A stretch of 24,283 nucleotides of DNA, taken from the IMG/VR virus record IMGVR_UViG_3300042691_010246, positions 1-24,283 of that record. One strand, 5' to 3'. Each line of letters begins with the position of its first letter. The stretch's first letter is position 1. The notes below the pieces were generated by a model. The model made no database searches. It was not told the DNA's origin and was given only the letters and a program-made list of their open reading frames with translations. The DNA is from a virus. Positions 1-6,052 of the stretch are shown in pieces. The translations under genes and the position numbers were made by a program.

Positions 1-2
1 GG

Positions 3-650
3 TGGGGCGACGGCCGGGCGCCGCGGCCCTGCCTGGGTGTGGAGCTCGATGCGAAGGTGGCCCGTGAGCGTTACTTGAGCGGCGACGAGCTGCGCCGGCT
101 GCGCGATGCCCTGGTGCGGTGGGAGGCCGGGGGCCCTGGGGTGCGGTGGCGGTTCTGCCAGCTGATCCGCCTGCTGCTGCTCACCGGCTGCCGCCTGCGC
201 GAGGTGCTCCATGCGCGGTGGGAGTGGGTGGACTGGACCGGGGGGCGGCTGATCATCCCGGCGGAGCACCACAAGACCGGGCGGCGGACGGGCCGGGCGC
301 GGCGGGTGCTGCTGGTGCCCAGGGCGATGGAGATCCTCGAGGAGCTGCGTGCGCAGCAGCCGCCGGATGGCGGGGAGTGGGTGATCGCTGGCGGCCGGCC
401 GGGGCAGCCGCTGGGCGGTTACCACTCGCTGTGGAAGGAGCTGCGTGATGAGGTGGGCCTGGTGGACTGCCGGCCCCATGATCTGCGGCACACCTTCGCC
501 AGCTACGGGCTGAGCGCGGGGCACGGGATCGACGTGGTGGGCCAGCTGCTGGGGCACACCAGTCTCCAGTCAACGCGGCGGTATGCGCACCTGATCGAGG
601 ACGCAGGGCGCGCGGCGGCGGCCCGGGTAAGCGATGACTTGGGAGTGTGA
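3..650 (+). CDS. int: Tyrosine recombinase/integrase, C-terminal catalytic part (5' end outside window)
   Basis: Site-specific recombinase that would integrate and excise the prophage. The frame is open back to the window edge, and the residues before the GTG at 39 (…RPCLGVELDAKVARERYLS) read like the usual linker between the core-binding and catalytic domains. The gene therefore starts upstream and 39 is not the true start. Counting from that GTG, the full catalytic set is visible: Arg52 (TGCRLRE), Lys79 (HHKTG), His147 and Arg150 (PHDLRH), His173 (LLGHTS) and the nucleophile Tyr182 (RRYAHL). The catalytic domain looks intact and active. It reads toward, and away from the far end of, the leftward structural array, as expected for an integrase at one prophage end. 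The family is clear; the attachment site and target are unknown. Confidence 0.93.
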   Translation, partial: WGDGRAPRPCLGVELDAKVARERYLSGDELRRLRDALVRWEAGGPGVRWRFCQLIRLLLLTGCRLREVLHARWEWVDWTGGRLIIPAEHHKTGRRTGRARRVLLVPRAMEILEELRAQQPPDGGEWVIAGGRPGQPLGGYHSLWKELRDEVGLVDCRPHDLRHTFASYGLSAGHGIDVVGQLLGHTSLQSTRRYAHLIEDAGRAAAARVSDDLGV

Positions 651-840
651 CGGATTGTTACGGGGGCGAGCCAGCTGCGTGGCCCGGTCTTTATGGTGAT
701 CGCATCGGGAGGCAACCGCCTCCTCCGGGGCACTGACCCCTGGCCCGCGGGGAGCCTGCCAAGCAGTCGGCAATCCCCGCACCCCATTCACACGGCAGGC
801 CGAGCGCGCCGCCGACCATCACCCCACCGCATTCCCCGCC
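651..840. other. Intergenic spacer with two tandem hairpins (708-740)
   Basis: No convincing gene lies here. Two back-to-back hairpins follow the integrase: GGAGGC/GCCTCC (708-713 with 718-723, loop AACC) and GGGG/CCCC (727-730 with 737-740, loop CACTGA). Neither is followed by a T-run, so a factor-independent terminator is doubtful. The spacer beside an integrase is also a natural place for recombinase arm sites or attP, but I see no tRNA-like sequence or repeated arm motif that would show this. Confidence 0.35.
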
Positions 841-1029
841 ATGTCCATCGCTTGCCTCACCGCCTGGGCCGTCGCCCTGCTCCTGCTCCCCCTGCTGGTC
901 CTCGCCTGGGCCACCGAGTCGCGCCAGCAGCGCGCCCGCCGGTGGCGCCGTGACGGCCTTACCCAGCAGGCCATCGCCGAGCGCCTCGGCTGCTCGCGCA
1001 CCACGGTGCGCCGGCTGCTGGCGGCTTGA
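841..1029 (+). CDS. Small membrane-anchored helix-turn-helix protein
   Basis: A 62-residue protein with two clear parts. Residues about 5-24 are a strongly hydrophobic segment (LTAWAVALLLLPLLVLAWAT), long enough to cross a membrane. Residues about 29-61 are basic and then match a resolvase/Hin-type helix-turn-helix (GLTQQAIAERLGCSRTTVRR). No Shine-Dalgarno sequence precedes the ATG (CATTCCCCGCC), which is not unusual in cyanobacteria. It is separated by 190 bases from the integrase and by about 59 bases from the next gene on the same strand. I recall similar short hydrophobic/HTH proteins in GC-rich Synechococcus-type genomes, but cannot confirm this here. A DNA-binding role is inferred from the HTH pattern; regulation of the prophage or a role at the membrane are both possible. 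Confidence 0.7.
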   Translation: MSIACLTAWAVALLLLPLLVLAWATESRQQRARRWRRDGLTQQAIAERLGCSRTTVRRLLAA

Positions 1030-1088
1030 TCGCCGCGGCCCGCCGGAGCCGCACCCAATCCGGCATCGCCCCTCATCCGCATCTTGCA

Positions 1089-1355
1089 ATGGCTCTTGAA
1101 AACCGCACCGTCATCCTGAACGGCACCCAGTTCACGCTGGGCAAGAAGTACCGCGACACCGTCCTCGGCGTCGAAGGAACTGCCGTCGCATCGGCCACCT
1201 ACCTCACCGGCTGCGATCAGATACAGCTGGCGGCACGGGACGCCAACGGCATGCCCTACAGCCAGTGGTTCGACGTGACCCGCATCGGAGGGGTCGAGGT
1301 CGAGAAGCGGCCCGGCGGCCCTGGCCCGAACATCACCGCGCGCCACCCTGGCTGA
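1089..1355 (+). CDS. Small conserved phage accessory protein of unknown function
   Basis: An 88-residue protein with the pattern FTLGKKYRDTVLGVEGTA…YLTGCDQIQLA…SQWFDVTRI. This resembles a group of short, probably beta-barrel proteins often seen in phage genomes, with a 'G..v.D.vtGf.G.a…YltGc.q' core and a QWFD-type C-terminus. No function is known to me. I chose the ATG at 1089 because the conserved part starts just after it; a longer reading from TTG at 1026 would add a low-complexity Arg-rich leader that overlaps the previous stop. The tail after residue about 72 is Gly/Pro-rich. It is convergent with the lysis genes, 15 bases before the shared terminator. Confidence 0.75.
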   Translation: MALENRTVILNGTQFTLGKKYRDTVLGVEGTAVASATYLTGCDQIQLAARDANGMPYSQWFDVTRIGGVEVEKRPGGPGPNITARHPG

Positions 1356-1369
1356 TCGCCGCAAGGAAA

Positions 1370-1397
1370 AGCCCCCGGTCCACCAGTCCCGGGGGCT
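1370..1397 (-). terminator. Factor-independent terminator for the leftward late array
   Basis: A perfect 9-bp GC-rich stem (AGCCCCCGG at 1370-1378 with CCGGGGGCT at 1389-1397) has a 10-base loop. On the minus strand the stem runs into TTTT (positions 1370-1367), the classic arrangement for stopping transcription that leaves the lysozyme gene. It lies 19 bases past the lysozyme stop and 15 bases past the stop of the rightward gene at 1355, so it may also act in the other direction, though the plus-strand side has no T-run. Confidence 0.85.
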
Positions 1398-1416
1398 CAG
1401 CAGTCCCTTCCTCAGG

Positions 1417-1860
1417 CTAGGAGAGCAGCTCGCGCGGATCCTGTCCTGTCGCCATCATCTGACTCAGCCGCTGCGCACGCTGCCCGACCTGGCCGGCCCA
1501 GCGGGATTCCAGCATCATCGCTGCCGCCTTGCTGAACTCTCCCCCCTGGATCGCAGCCAGCGTCCGCTTGAACGTGAGCAGGGTGCCCAGGCCCATGTTG
1601 AACGCCATGTCGATCAGCACCCGCTGCCGCACGTCGTCCAGTGTGCCCACCCAGGGCAGCGCCTTCAGCAGGGCCGCCTGGGTGGAAGTGATGTCGTTGC
1701 TCAGCAGGTAGGCCGCCTCCTGCGCCGTGATGCCACGATCCTCGAGGTTGCGGCCGACGCCGATCGTCAGCTTGCCGGCGGTGCAGCGGTACGGCTTTAG
1801 CCGCTCGCCCTCGTGCAGCCGCAGCTGACGGATCAACCGGTTGTGATCGATCAGCGCCAT
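1417..1860 (-). CDS. Phage lysozyme, glycoside hydrolase family 24
   Basis: A 147-residue T4/P21-type endolysin that cuts the glycan strands of peptidoglycan during lysis. The catalytic block is LHEGERLKPYRCTAGKLTIG. Glu17 is the general acid. Aligning to T4 lysozyme (Glu11, Asp20, Thr26) gives Glu17, Cys26 and Thr32, so the usual Asp is Cys, a variant I know from P21-type lysozymes with YRCPAG. The second half holds the family's helical part (RQRVLIDMAFNMGLGTL…FKRTL). There is no signal peptide or N-terminal membrane anchor, so export should depend on a holin. Its ATG shares one base with the stop of the holin-like gene (TGATG at 1860), which suggests translational coupling. It is the last gene before the terminator. 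Confidence 0.95.
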   Translation of the reverse strand: MALIDHNRLIRQLRLHEGERLKPYRCTAGKLTIGVGRNLEDRGITAQEAAYLLSNDITSTQAALLKALPWVGTLDDVRQRVLIDMAFNMGLGTLLTFKRTLAAIQGGEFSKAAAMMLESRWAGQVGQRAQRLSQMMATGQDPRELLS

Positions 1861-2054
1861 CAGCGCTTCACCTTCGGGCTGATGATCCCGGCCAGGATCT
1901 CGATGGCCCGATAGGACTTCACGACCAGGCGGCTGTAGGTGTCGAGCGCTTCGTTATCCTTTGGCGTCGGCGTCATGTTTACGATCAGCAGCGCGACGCC
2001 GTGAACGGCGACGGCCAGGGTGGCGTACTCGCCCAGAGTCTCAACAGATGGCAT
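1860..2054 (-). CDS. Small one-span membrane protein, candidate holin
   Basis: A 64-residue protein with one hydrophobic segment at about residues 8-28 (EYATLAVAVHGVALLIVNMT), then the pattern TPTPKDNEALDTYSRLVVKSYRAIEILAG and a basic end (SPKVKR). Small proteins with a 'N.TPTPKD' turn after one membrane span sit next to lysozyme genes in many phages of Gram-negative hosts and are usually taken as holin-like. Position directly before the lysozyme, a strong ribosome binding site and stop/start overlap with the lysozyme support a lysis role. Topology and pore formation are not shown by the sequence. Confidence 0.75.
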   Translation of the reverse strand: MPSVETLGEYATLAVAVHGVALLIVNMTPTPKDNEALDTYSRLVVKSYRAIEILAGIISPKVKR

Positions 2055-2058
2055 GGTG

Positions 2059-2065
2059 ACCTCCT
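2059..2065 (-). promoter_or_regulatory. Strong ribosome binding site of the holin-like gene
   Basis: On the minus strand AGGAGGT lies five bases before the ATG at 2054 (TGAGGAGGTCACCATG). The TGA is the stop of the C39-like peptidase gene, so the stop codon and the Shine-Dalgarno sequence overlap. Confidence 0.8.
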
Positions 2066-2814
2066 CAGGTGATGGGTTGAGCGATGATGGCCCAGCCGTT
2101 GCCGGGCGCGTACCGGTAGCTGTTGCCTGATGGCAGCACCTCCCACCGGCGGCAGAAGTTCTTGAACGAGTAGCGCAGCCTGGCGCCCCAGTTGTTGACG
2201 TAGCCGCCGTTCACCACGTCCATCTCGCCGAACGGGTCGTGGACGATGAAGTTGGTGGCGTCGTAGCCGATGGCGATCAGCCAGTGGCCGTCGCCGTGAA
2301 GGTTGCCCAGGCCGCCCTTGTGGATGCAGCCCAGGGGCACGGGGATCCCCTTGTCGATCTGGGCCTTCACATCCGCCGGTGTGCAGGTCTGGTCCAGGTG
2401 GGCGGTGACGCCATAGTGGGCCAGGGCCTTGATCTGGTTCGGGGCCTCGGTGGTGTCGCCATAGCGCAGCACCCGGCCCAGGTAGGTGTCGTCGCCGTTC
2501 GGGCCCTTGAGCATCCCCGGCTTGAGCGTCTCCAGGAGCATCGCGCAGCTGGAGCTGAAGCACATCCGCATTGCGTGCGCGGTGCTGCTGTCGCGCTGGC
2601 TGTAGTAGGGCACCTGCAGCGGGTTGCTGAGCGTGCGTGGTTGCTCCTGTTTCCCTGCCCCCTGCCAGGTCTGATACCAGCTGGCGTCGCGCTTCTTCAG
2701 GCTGGCCGGCACCGCCTCCCAGAACTGCTGCACGGCTGCACGCTGCAGCGGCAGGCCTTTCCAGTGCTCGAAGAACGGAACGATGTCAGGGAGCAGTCCC
2801 GGTTCTTGAGTCAT
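2065..2814 (-). CDS. C39-like papain-fold cysteine peptidase, candidate second endolysin
   Basis: A 249-residue protein. After an N-terminal helical part (1-65) comes a C39_2-type peptidase domain. VPYYSQRD (68-74) starts it; RMCFSSSCAM (83-92) carries the probable nucleophile Cys85, which aligns with the Cys of CGPTSLAM in this family; GDGHWLIAIGYD (174-185) carries His177; VHDPFG (191-196) carries Asp193. The likely target is the peptide part of peptidoglycan, because the gene sits between a coiled-coil membrane protein and the holin/lysozyme pair. The alternative is processing of a phage or host protein. I used the ATG at 2814; an upstream in-frame start at 2886 would overlap the preceding gene by about 100 bases. 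There is no signal peptide. I recall close relatives in cyanobacterial prophages. Confidence 0.8.
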   Translation of the reverse strand: MTQEPGLLPDIVPFFEHWKGLPLQRAAVQQFWEAVPASLKKRDASWYQTWQGAGKQEQPRTLSNPLQVPYYSQRDSSTAHAMRMCFSSSCAMLLETLKPGMLKGPNGDDTYLGRVLRYGDTTEAPNQIKALAHYGVTAHLDQTCTPADVKAQIDKGIPVPLGCIHKGGLGNLHGDGHWLIAIGYDATNFIVHDPFGEMDVVNGGYVNNWGARLRYSFKNFCRRWEVLPSGNSYRYAPGNGWAIIAQPIT

Positions 2815-3073
2815 GGCTGCTGGCCTCAGCCGGTGGTCCTGCAAAGTGTAGCCGGGCACCCACTGCGGACCAGAGCACCGGTGCAATCAAGCTGATCACC
2901 ACCGCCAGGATGACGCCCTGTGCGACGCGCTTCTCGACCTCAACCAGTCGCTTGAATGCATCGGCCAGGTCTGTTCGCTTCTCGGCGACGGAGACCATCA
3001 CAGCATCGAGCTTTCCCTCCAGGGCGCCGAGCTTGTGGTAGATGTCTCCGTGCGAGACCTCGTGCTCCGGCAT
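2786..3073 (-). CDS. Coiled-coil protein with one membrane span, lysis-associated
   Basis: A 95-residue protein. Residues about 8-58 are charged and helical with heptad-like spacing (KLGALEGKLDAVMVSVAEKR…LADAFKRLVEVEKR). Then one membrane span follows (about 59-77, VAQGVILAVVISLIAPVLWS) and a short polar tail. The layout recalls XhlA-type 'hemolysin' proteins and other small lysis-cassette proteins; a spanin subunit is also possible. I chose ATG 3073 over 3091 because GAGG lies seven bases before it (GAGGTCCCACTATG). The 3' end overlaps the start of the peptidase gene by 29 bases in another frame, more than the 1-8 bases usual in this array. Confidence 0.7.
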   Translation of the reverse strand: MPEHEVSHGDIYHKLGALEGKLDAVMVSVAEKRTDLADAFKRLVEVEKRVAQGVILAVVISLIAPVLWSAVGARLHFAGPPAEASSHDSRTGTAP

Positions 3074-3096
3074 AGTGGGACCTCGATCCATGCAGG

Positions 3097-4923
3097 TTAC
3101 TTCAGCCGCCAGTATTCAGGAGTGCGCCCGTAGTAGCTGGTGTAGCCACTGGGCGGTGCAACCCAGCTGAACGTCCCCTTGCTGGAGCTGTTGCTGATGA
3201 TCGATCCATCGTTCTGCACGATGCCGATGTGGGGATACGGCGGGTTGCCGTTGTCGCGCATGATAGCGATGGCGCCAGGCTCGGGCCCTGAGAGCAGGGT
3301 GCCGGCGCCGCCCGCCAGCGTGCTGCGCACGGTGGGGACGTAGTTGCTGTTGCCCCACGGCGGAGTGATTCCTGCGCTTCTCAATACCTTGTTCACGGCA
3401 TAGACGCAAGCGTTGTTGCCGCCATCCGGGCCGCCCCTGGTGTTCATCCCCCTGGCGCTGGCCGCGGCCTTGGACAGCAGTGCCGCCTTCTCCGTCGCTG
3501 GCTTGCCGTTGTTCGCTCCACCCCCGCTGGCCCAGTCGGTGTTCTCCTCGCCCTGGGTGCCGCACTCCACCCGGGTAGTGAAGCCGCCACCGGCCAGCTC
3601 GTGCACCACCTCCTTGATCAGCCAGGTGCCGTCCACCTCCGCGCGGAAGCCTGACAGGGTGACGTCGCCATCAGCATTCAGCTCCGGCCGGCCGGGCGTT
3701 GTCACGCTGATCCGCACCTCCCCGCTCTTGAGCGCCTCGAGCTTGCTGGCGGCGGCCTCCTTCGCCTCGTCCTCGCTGCGGAACAACTGCTTCTCCTCGA
3801 ACACCGGCAGCGGGCCTTTCTGCCCAGCGGTGAGCACCTTCTCCGTGTTGCTCTCGCGGTCCAGGTACTTGACCTTCACGGCGTCGTAGGCGCCACGGTT
3901 CTTCAGCGTGGCCCGCCACTGGGTTGCGTCGGTGCCCTTGATGCTGAAGCTGCCGCGCGTGCCGCTGGGCAGATCGCCGAGGGTGGTGCTGGCGCCCGCC
4001 CGCGCGGCCGCGAGGTAACGCTTGTAGGCGCCGGAGCGGTAGACCGACCAGGCGCCGAATCCCTGCTGCTGGTAGATCGCCCGCGCTGCCCTGGCATTGG
4101 TCGCCGGGTCGTAGAGCTGCTCATTGCCCGACAGGCCCAGCTGGCGGCGACGCTCCGGCCCGAGGCCGCCGATCATGTTGATCTGCCACAGGCCATAGCT
4201 CAGGTCGGGCGGCTTGCTGTTCAGCGCCCGCACCTTGCCGCCGGATTCGGCCATGGCGATGGCGCCCATGGTGACGGCATCGTTGCCAGTGAAGCCAGCC
4301 TGGCGCGCCAGGGCGACCGCTTGGCCGGCGCTGATCCTGCCCGTGCTGTTGGGCACCGGGCTGGCGCTGCCCTTGCCCCTGGGCGCCACTACGAGGGTGC
4401 CGTCAGCCGGCTTGATCGTCGCGCCGTACTTCACCGATAACCGGGTGAGGAACGACTGGTCGGACTCGCTGGTCTGGTCTTCGTGCTTGACCGCCACCTC
4501 GCCCAGCTTCCCCTTCAGGACCAGCTGCAGGCCGTTGCGCTTGGCGATCTCCTCGGCGATCTTCCCCAAGGTGGTGTCGTGCCAGCTCTGGGAGCGCTGC
4601 TCCTTTACCAGCTCGGGGGCGGTCTGGGCGGCGGTGCCTTTGATCACCATCGACCGTGGCCCGTTGCTCAGGTCCACCTCGTCGACGGCGTAGCTGCCCA
4701 TGTAGACCGGGGCCTGGCCCTCGCCGCGCCAACCCAGCCACACCTTCAGCCATGCGCCAGAGCGGGGCACCGGCACCTGGGCGTTGCGATCGTCGAGCGT
4801 CACCTCCAGGCTGTCGGACTGCTGGCCGGCCTGGTCGGTGATGCGGATGGACAGGAGGCGATCGGCGATGATCCCCGTGAGGTCTGCGCCATCGGCCTCC
4901 AGGCGGAAGGCGGGGGTGCTCAT
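3097..4923 (-). CDS. D: Baseplate hub protein gpD with inserted transglycosylase-like domain and C-terminal cysteine-peptidase-like domain
   Basis: A 608-residue hub; P2 gpD is roughly 390. Four parts are visible. Residues 1-185 are the N-terminal half of gpD. Residues about 197-306 form a lysozyme-like/SLT domain with the likely catalytic Glu226 (AIAMAESGG) and YGLWQIN (243-249). Residues about 325-458 are the C-terminal half of gpD (…VTLSGFRAEVDGTWLIKEVVHEL…). Residues about 490-608 are a CHAP/NlpC-like domain with candidate Cys506 (NNACVYAVNKV), His565 (PHIGIV) and a polar SNSS near 578. In the P2/Mu/T4 family the hub sits on the spike and contacts the tube, and T4 gp5 likewise carries a wall-cutting domain. 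A role in local cell-wall opening during injection is inferred. The start overlaps gpX by four bases (ATGA). Confidence 0.9.
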   Translation of the reverse strand: MSTPAFRLEADGADLTGIIADRLLSIRITDQAGQQSDSLEVTLDDRNAQVPVPRSGAWLKVWLGWRGEGQAPVYMGSYAVDEVDLSNGPRSMVIKGTAAQTAPELVKEQRSQSWHDTTLGKIAEEIAKRNGLQLVLKGKLGEVAVKHEDQTSESDQSFLTRLSVKYGATIKPADGTLVVAPRGKGSASPVPNSTGRISAGQAVALARQAGFTGNDAVTMGAIAMAESGGKVRALNSKPPDLSYGLWQINMIGGLGPERRRQLGLSGNEQLYDPATNARAARAIYQQQGFGAWSVYRSGAYKRYLAAARAGASTTLGDLPSGTRGSFSIKGTDATQWRATLKNRGAYDAVKVKYLDRESNTEKVLTAGQKGPLPVFEEKQLFRSEDEAKEAAASKLEALKSGEVRISVTTPGRPELNADGDVTLSGFRAEVDGTWLIKEVVHELAGGGFTTRVECGTQGEENTDWASGGGANNGKPATEKAALLSKAAASARGMNTRGGPDGGNNACVYAVNKVLRSAGITPPWGNSNYVPTVRSTLAGGAGTLLSGPEPGAIAIMRDNGNPPYPHIGIVQNDGSIISNSSSKGTFSWVAPPSGYTSYYGRTPEYWRLK

Positions 4924-5132
4924 GGATCCCAGATCCTGAGGGTGGTAGTGGTTTCAGGGTCAGGCAGGTCTGGCAGCTCGATGGTCAGGCCCTGCGGCAG
5001 GATCGGCATCAGGTCTGCCAGGTTGGGGTTGGCCTCCATCACAGCTTCGACAGTCTGCTGGGTGCGGCCGTAGTACCGCCAGCAGATCAGGTCGACCTCA
5101 TCGAATTGGCGGGTGATGTAGAGCTGGCTCAT
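4920..5132 (-). CDS. X: Tail protein X, LysM-like
   Basis: A 70-residue protein with the P2 gpX pattern: YITRQFDEVDLICWRYYG, then VEAVMEANPNLAD, then LPQGLTIELPDLP. This is a single small LysM-like fold that in this family helps assemble the tail tube or baseplate. Length matches the family (P2 X is 67). It overlaps U at its start and D at its end by four bases each (ATGA), so U, X and D are probably translated as a coupled set. Its place between U and D is the same as in P2. Confidence 0.93.
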   Translation of the reverse strand: MSQLYITRQFDEVDLICWRYYGRTQQTVEAVMEANPNLADLMPILPQGLTIELPDLPDPETTTTLRIWDP

Positions 5133-6052
5133 TGCAGGACCAATGCACGGACAGCGTTGGTGATCGCCGGGTCGACGTCGAGGATCGATCCCAGTGTGGC
5201 AGCCTGGCTGAGCAGTGCGCCGATGGCGCCGGCGTCTTGGGGGTTGACGATGCCGGCGCTGGTGAGGCCAGGGACACCGGTGATGCGCGCCACGTCAAGC
5301 ACGGAGGCCAGGCCTGCTGCGCCCCTGGCGGCGGTGAAGGTCTGCGCCAGGTTGGTGGCGTTGACGCCCAGCGTCGCCCAGCCGGCCGCGGCCTGCGGGG
5401 TGAAGCCGTTCAGGCCGAAGGTGTTCAGGGTGGTGTTGACCTGGCTGCCAGGCACCAGGCCGGTGGCACCGATCGCCGCCAGTTGGCCCAGGTTGAAGCC
5501 GGCCTCCTGCGTCGCGCGCTGGGTGAGGCCCTGCCACTGGAAGCTCTGCGCCCAGTCGAGGGAGTTGAAGGCGGAGCCGTCACCGGTGAAGTTGGAGGGT
5601 GCTGCCGCGACGGTCTTGGCCAGTGCGGTGACGCTGAGCGGCGAACCCTTGGCGCCGGGGTTGTCCTCGCCGTAGCGCACCAGGCGAATGGAGAAGTCGA
5701 TCTGGCGGGCGTCGCCGCCGGCGACGAACACCGACCGGCCCTCGCGGATGGAGACGATGCACCACCGGCCGAGCACCCGGCCGCGGCCGTCGTTCAGCAT
5801 GTAGGGCTCGCCGCGCTCCGCCATGTCGCGCAGGGTCTGCATGGTGCCCTGCCGGCCGGAGAAGCCTGGGTAGAGCACACCGTCCAGGGTGATCTCGCGG
5901 GTGCCGACGCCCAGCCACTGGTTGGCGGGCTCGCGCAGCAGTCGGTCCTGCTGCTCCCAGCGGTAGGCGTCGTTGCGATCGACGGTCTGGGGTGAGCCGT
6001 TGGGCAGGTTGAACTGGAACGAGCCCAGCTGGTAAAGCGGGAGGCTAGTCAT
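5129..6052 (-). CDS. U: Tail protein U, with long C-terminal extension
   Basis: Residues about 1-135 match P2 gpU: an N-terminal LGSFQFNLP, then RWEQQDRL and WLGVGTREITLDGVLYPGF, then RDMAERGEPYMLNDGRGRVLG and a C-terminal strand FSIRLVRYGED. The family acts in tail assembly or termination. P2 U is about 159 residues; here 307. The extra part (about 140-307) is rich in Ala, Gly, Leu and Asn, with no motif I recognise. It could be a helical trimer extension or a baseplate contact. It overlaps the tape-measure gene by eight bases and X by four. Confidence 0.9.
   Translation of the reverse strand: MTSLPLYQLGSFQFNLPNGSPQTVDRNDAYRWEQQDRLLREPANQWLGVGTREITLDGVLYPGFSGRQGTMQTLRDMAERGEPYMLNDGRGRVLGRWCIVSIREGRSVFVAGGDARQIDFSIRLVRYGEDNPGAKGSPLSVTALAKTVAAAPSNFTGDGSAFNSLDWAQSFQWQGLTQRATQEAGFNLGQLAAIGATGLVPGSQVNTTLNTFGLNGFTPQAAAGWATLGVNATNLAQTFTAARGAAGLASVLDVARITGVPGLTSAGIVNPQDAGAIGALLSQAATLGSILDVDPAITNAVRALVLQ

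Noticed and set aside
651-840. tRNA gene or attachment core next to the integrase
   Set aside because: No cloverleaf, T-loop (GGTTCGAAT-like) or CCA-type end could be found, and no repeated core sequence elsewhere in the window.
693-953. Plus-strand frame covering the spacer and the HTH gene
   Set aside because: Arg/Pro/His-rich translation typical of a wrong frame; the frame starting at 841 has a clear membrane-span plus HTH pattern.
3097-4923. Reading the hub as two fused neighbouring genes by a missing stop
   Set aside because: The transglycosylase-like part lies between the two halves of gpD, which end-to-end fusion cannot produce; only the C-terminal peptidase-like domain could have come by simple fusion.
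5132-5995. Plus-strand open frame opposite gpU
   Set aside because: Antisense artefact of the GC-rich gpU gene; no motif and no ribosome binding site of note.
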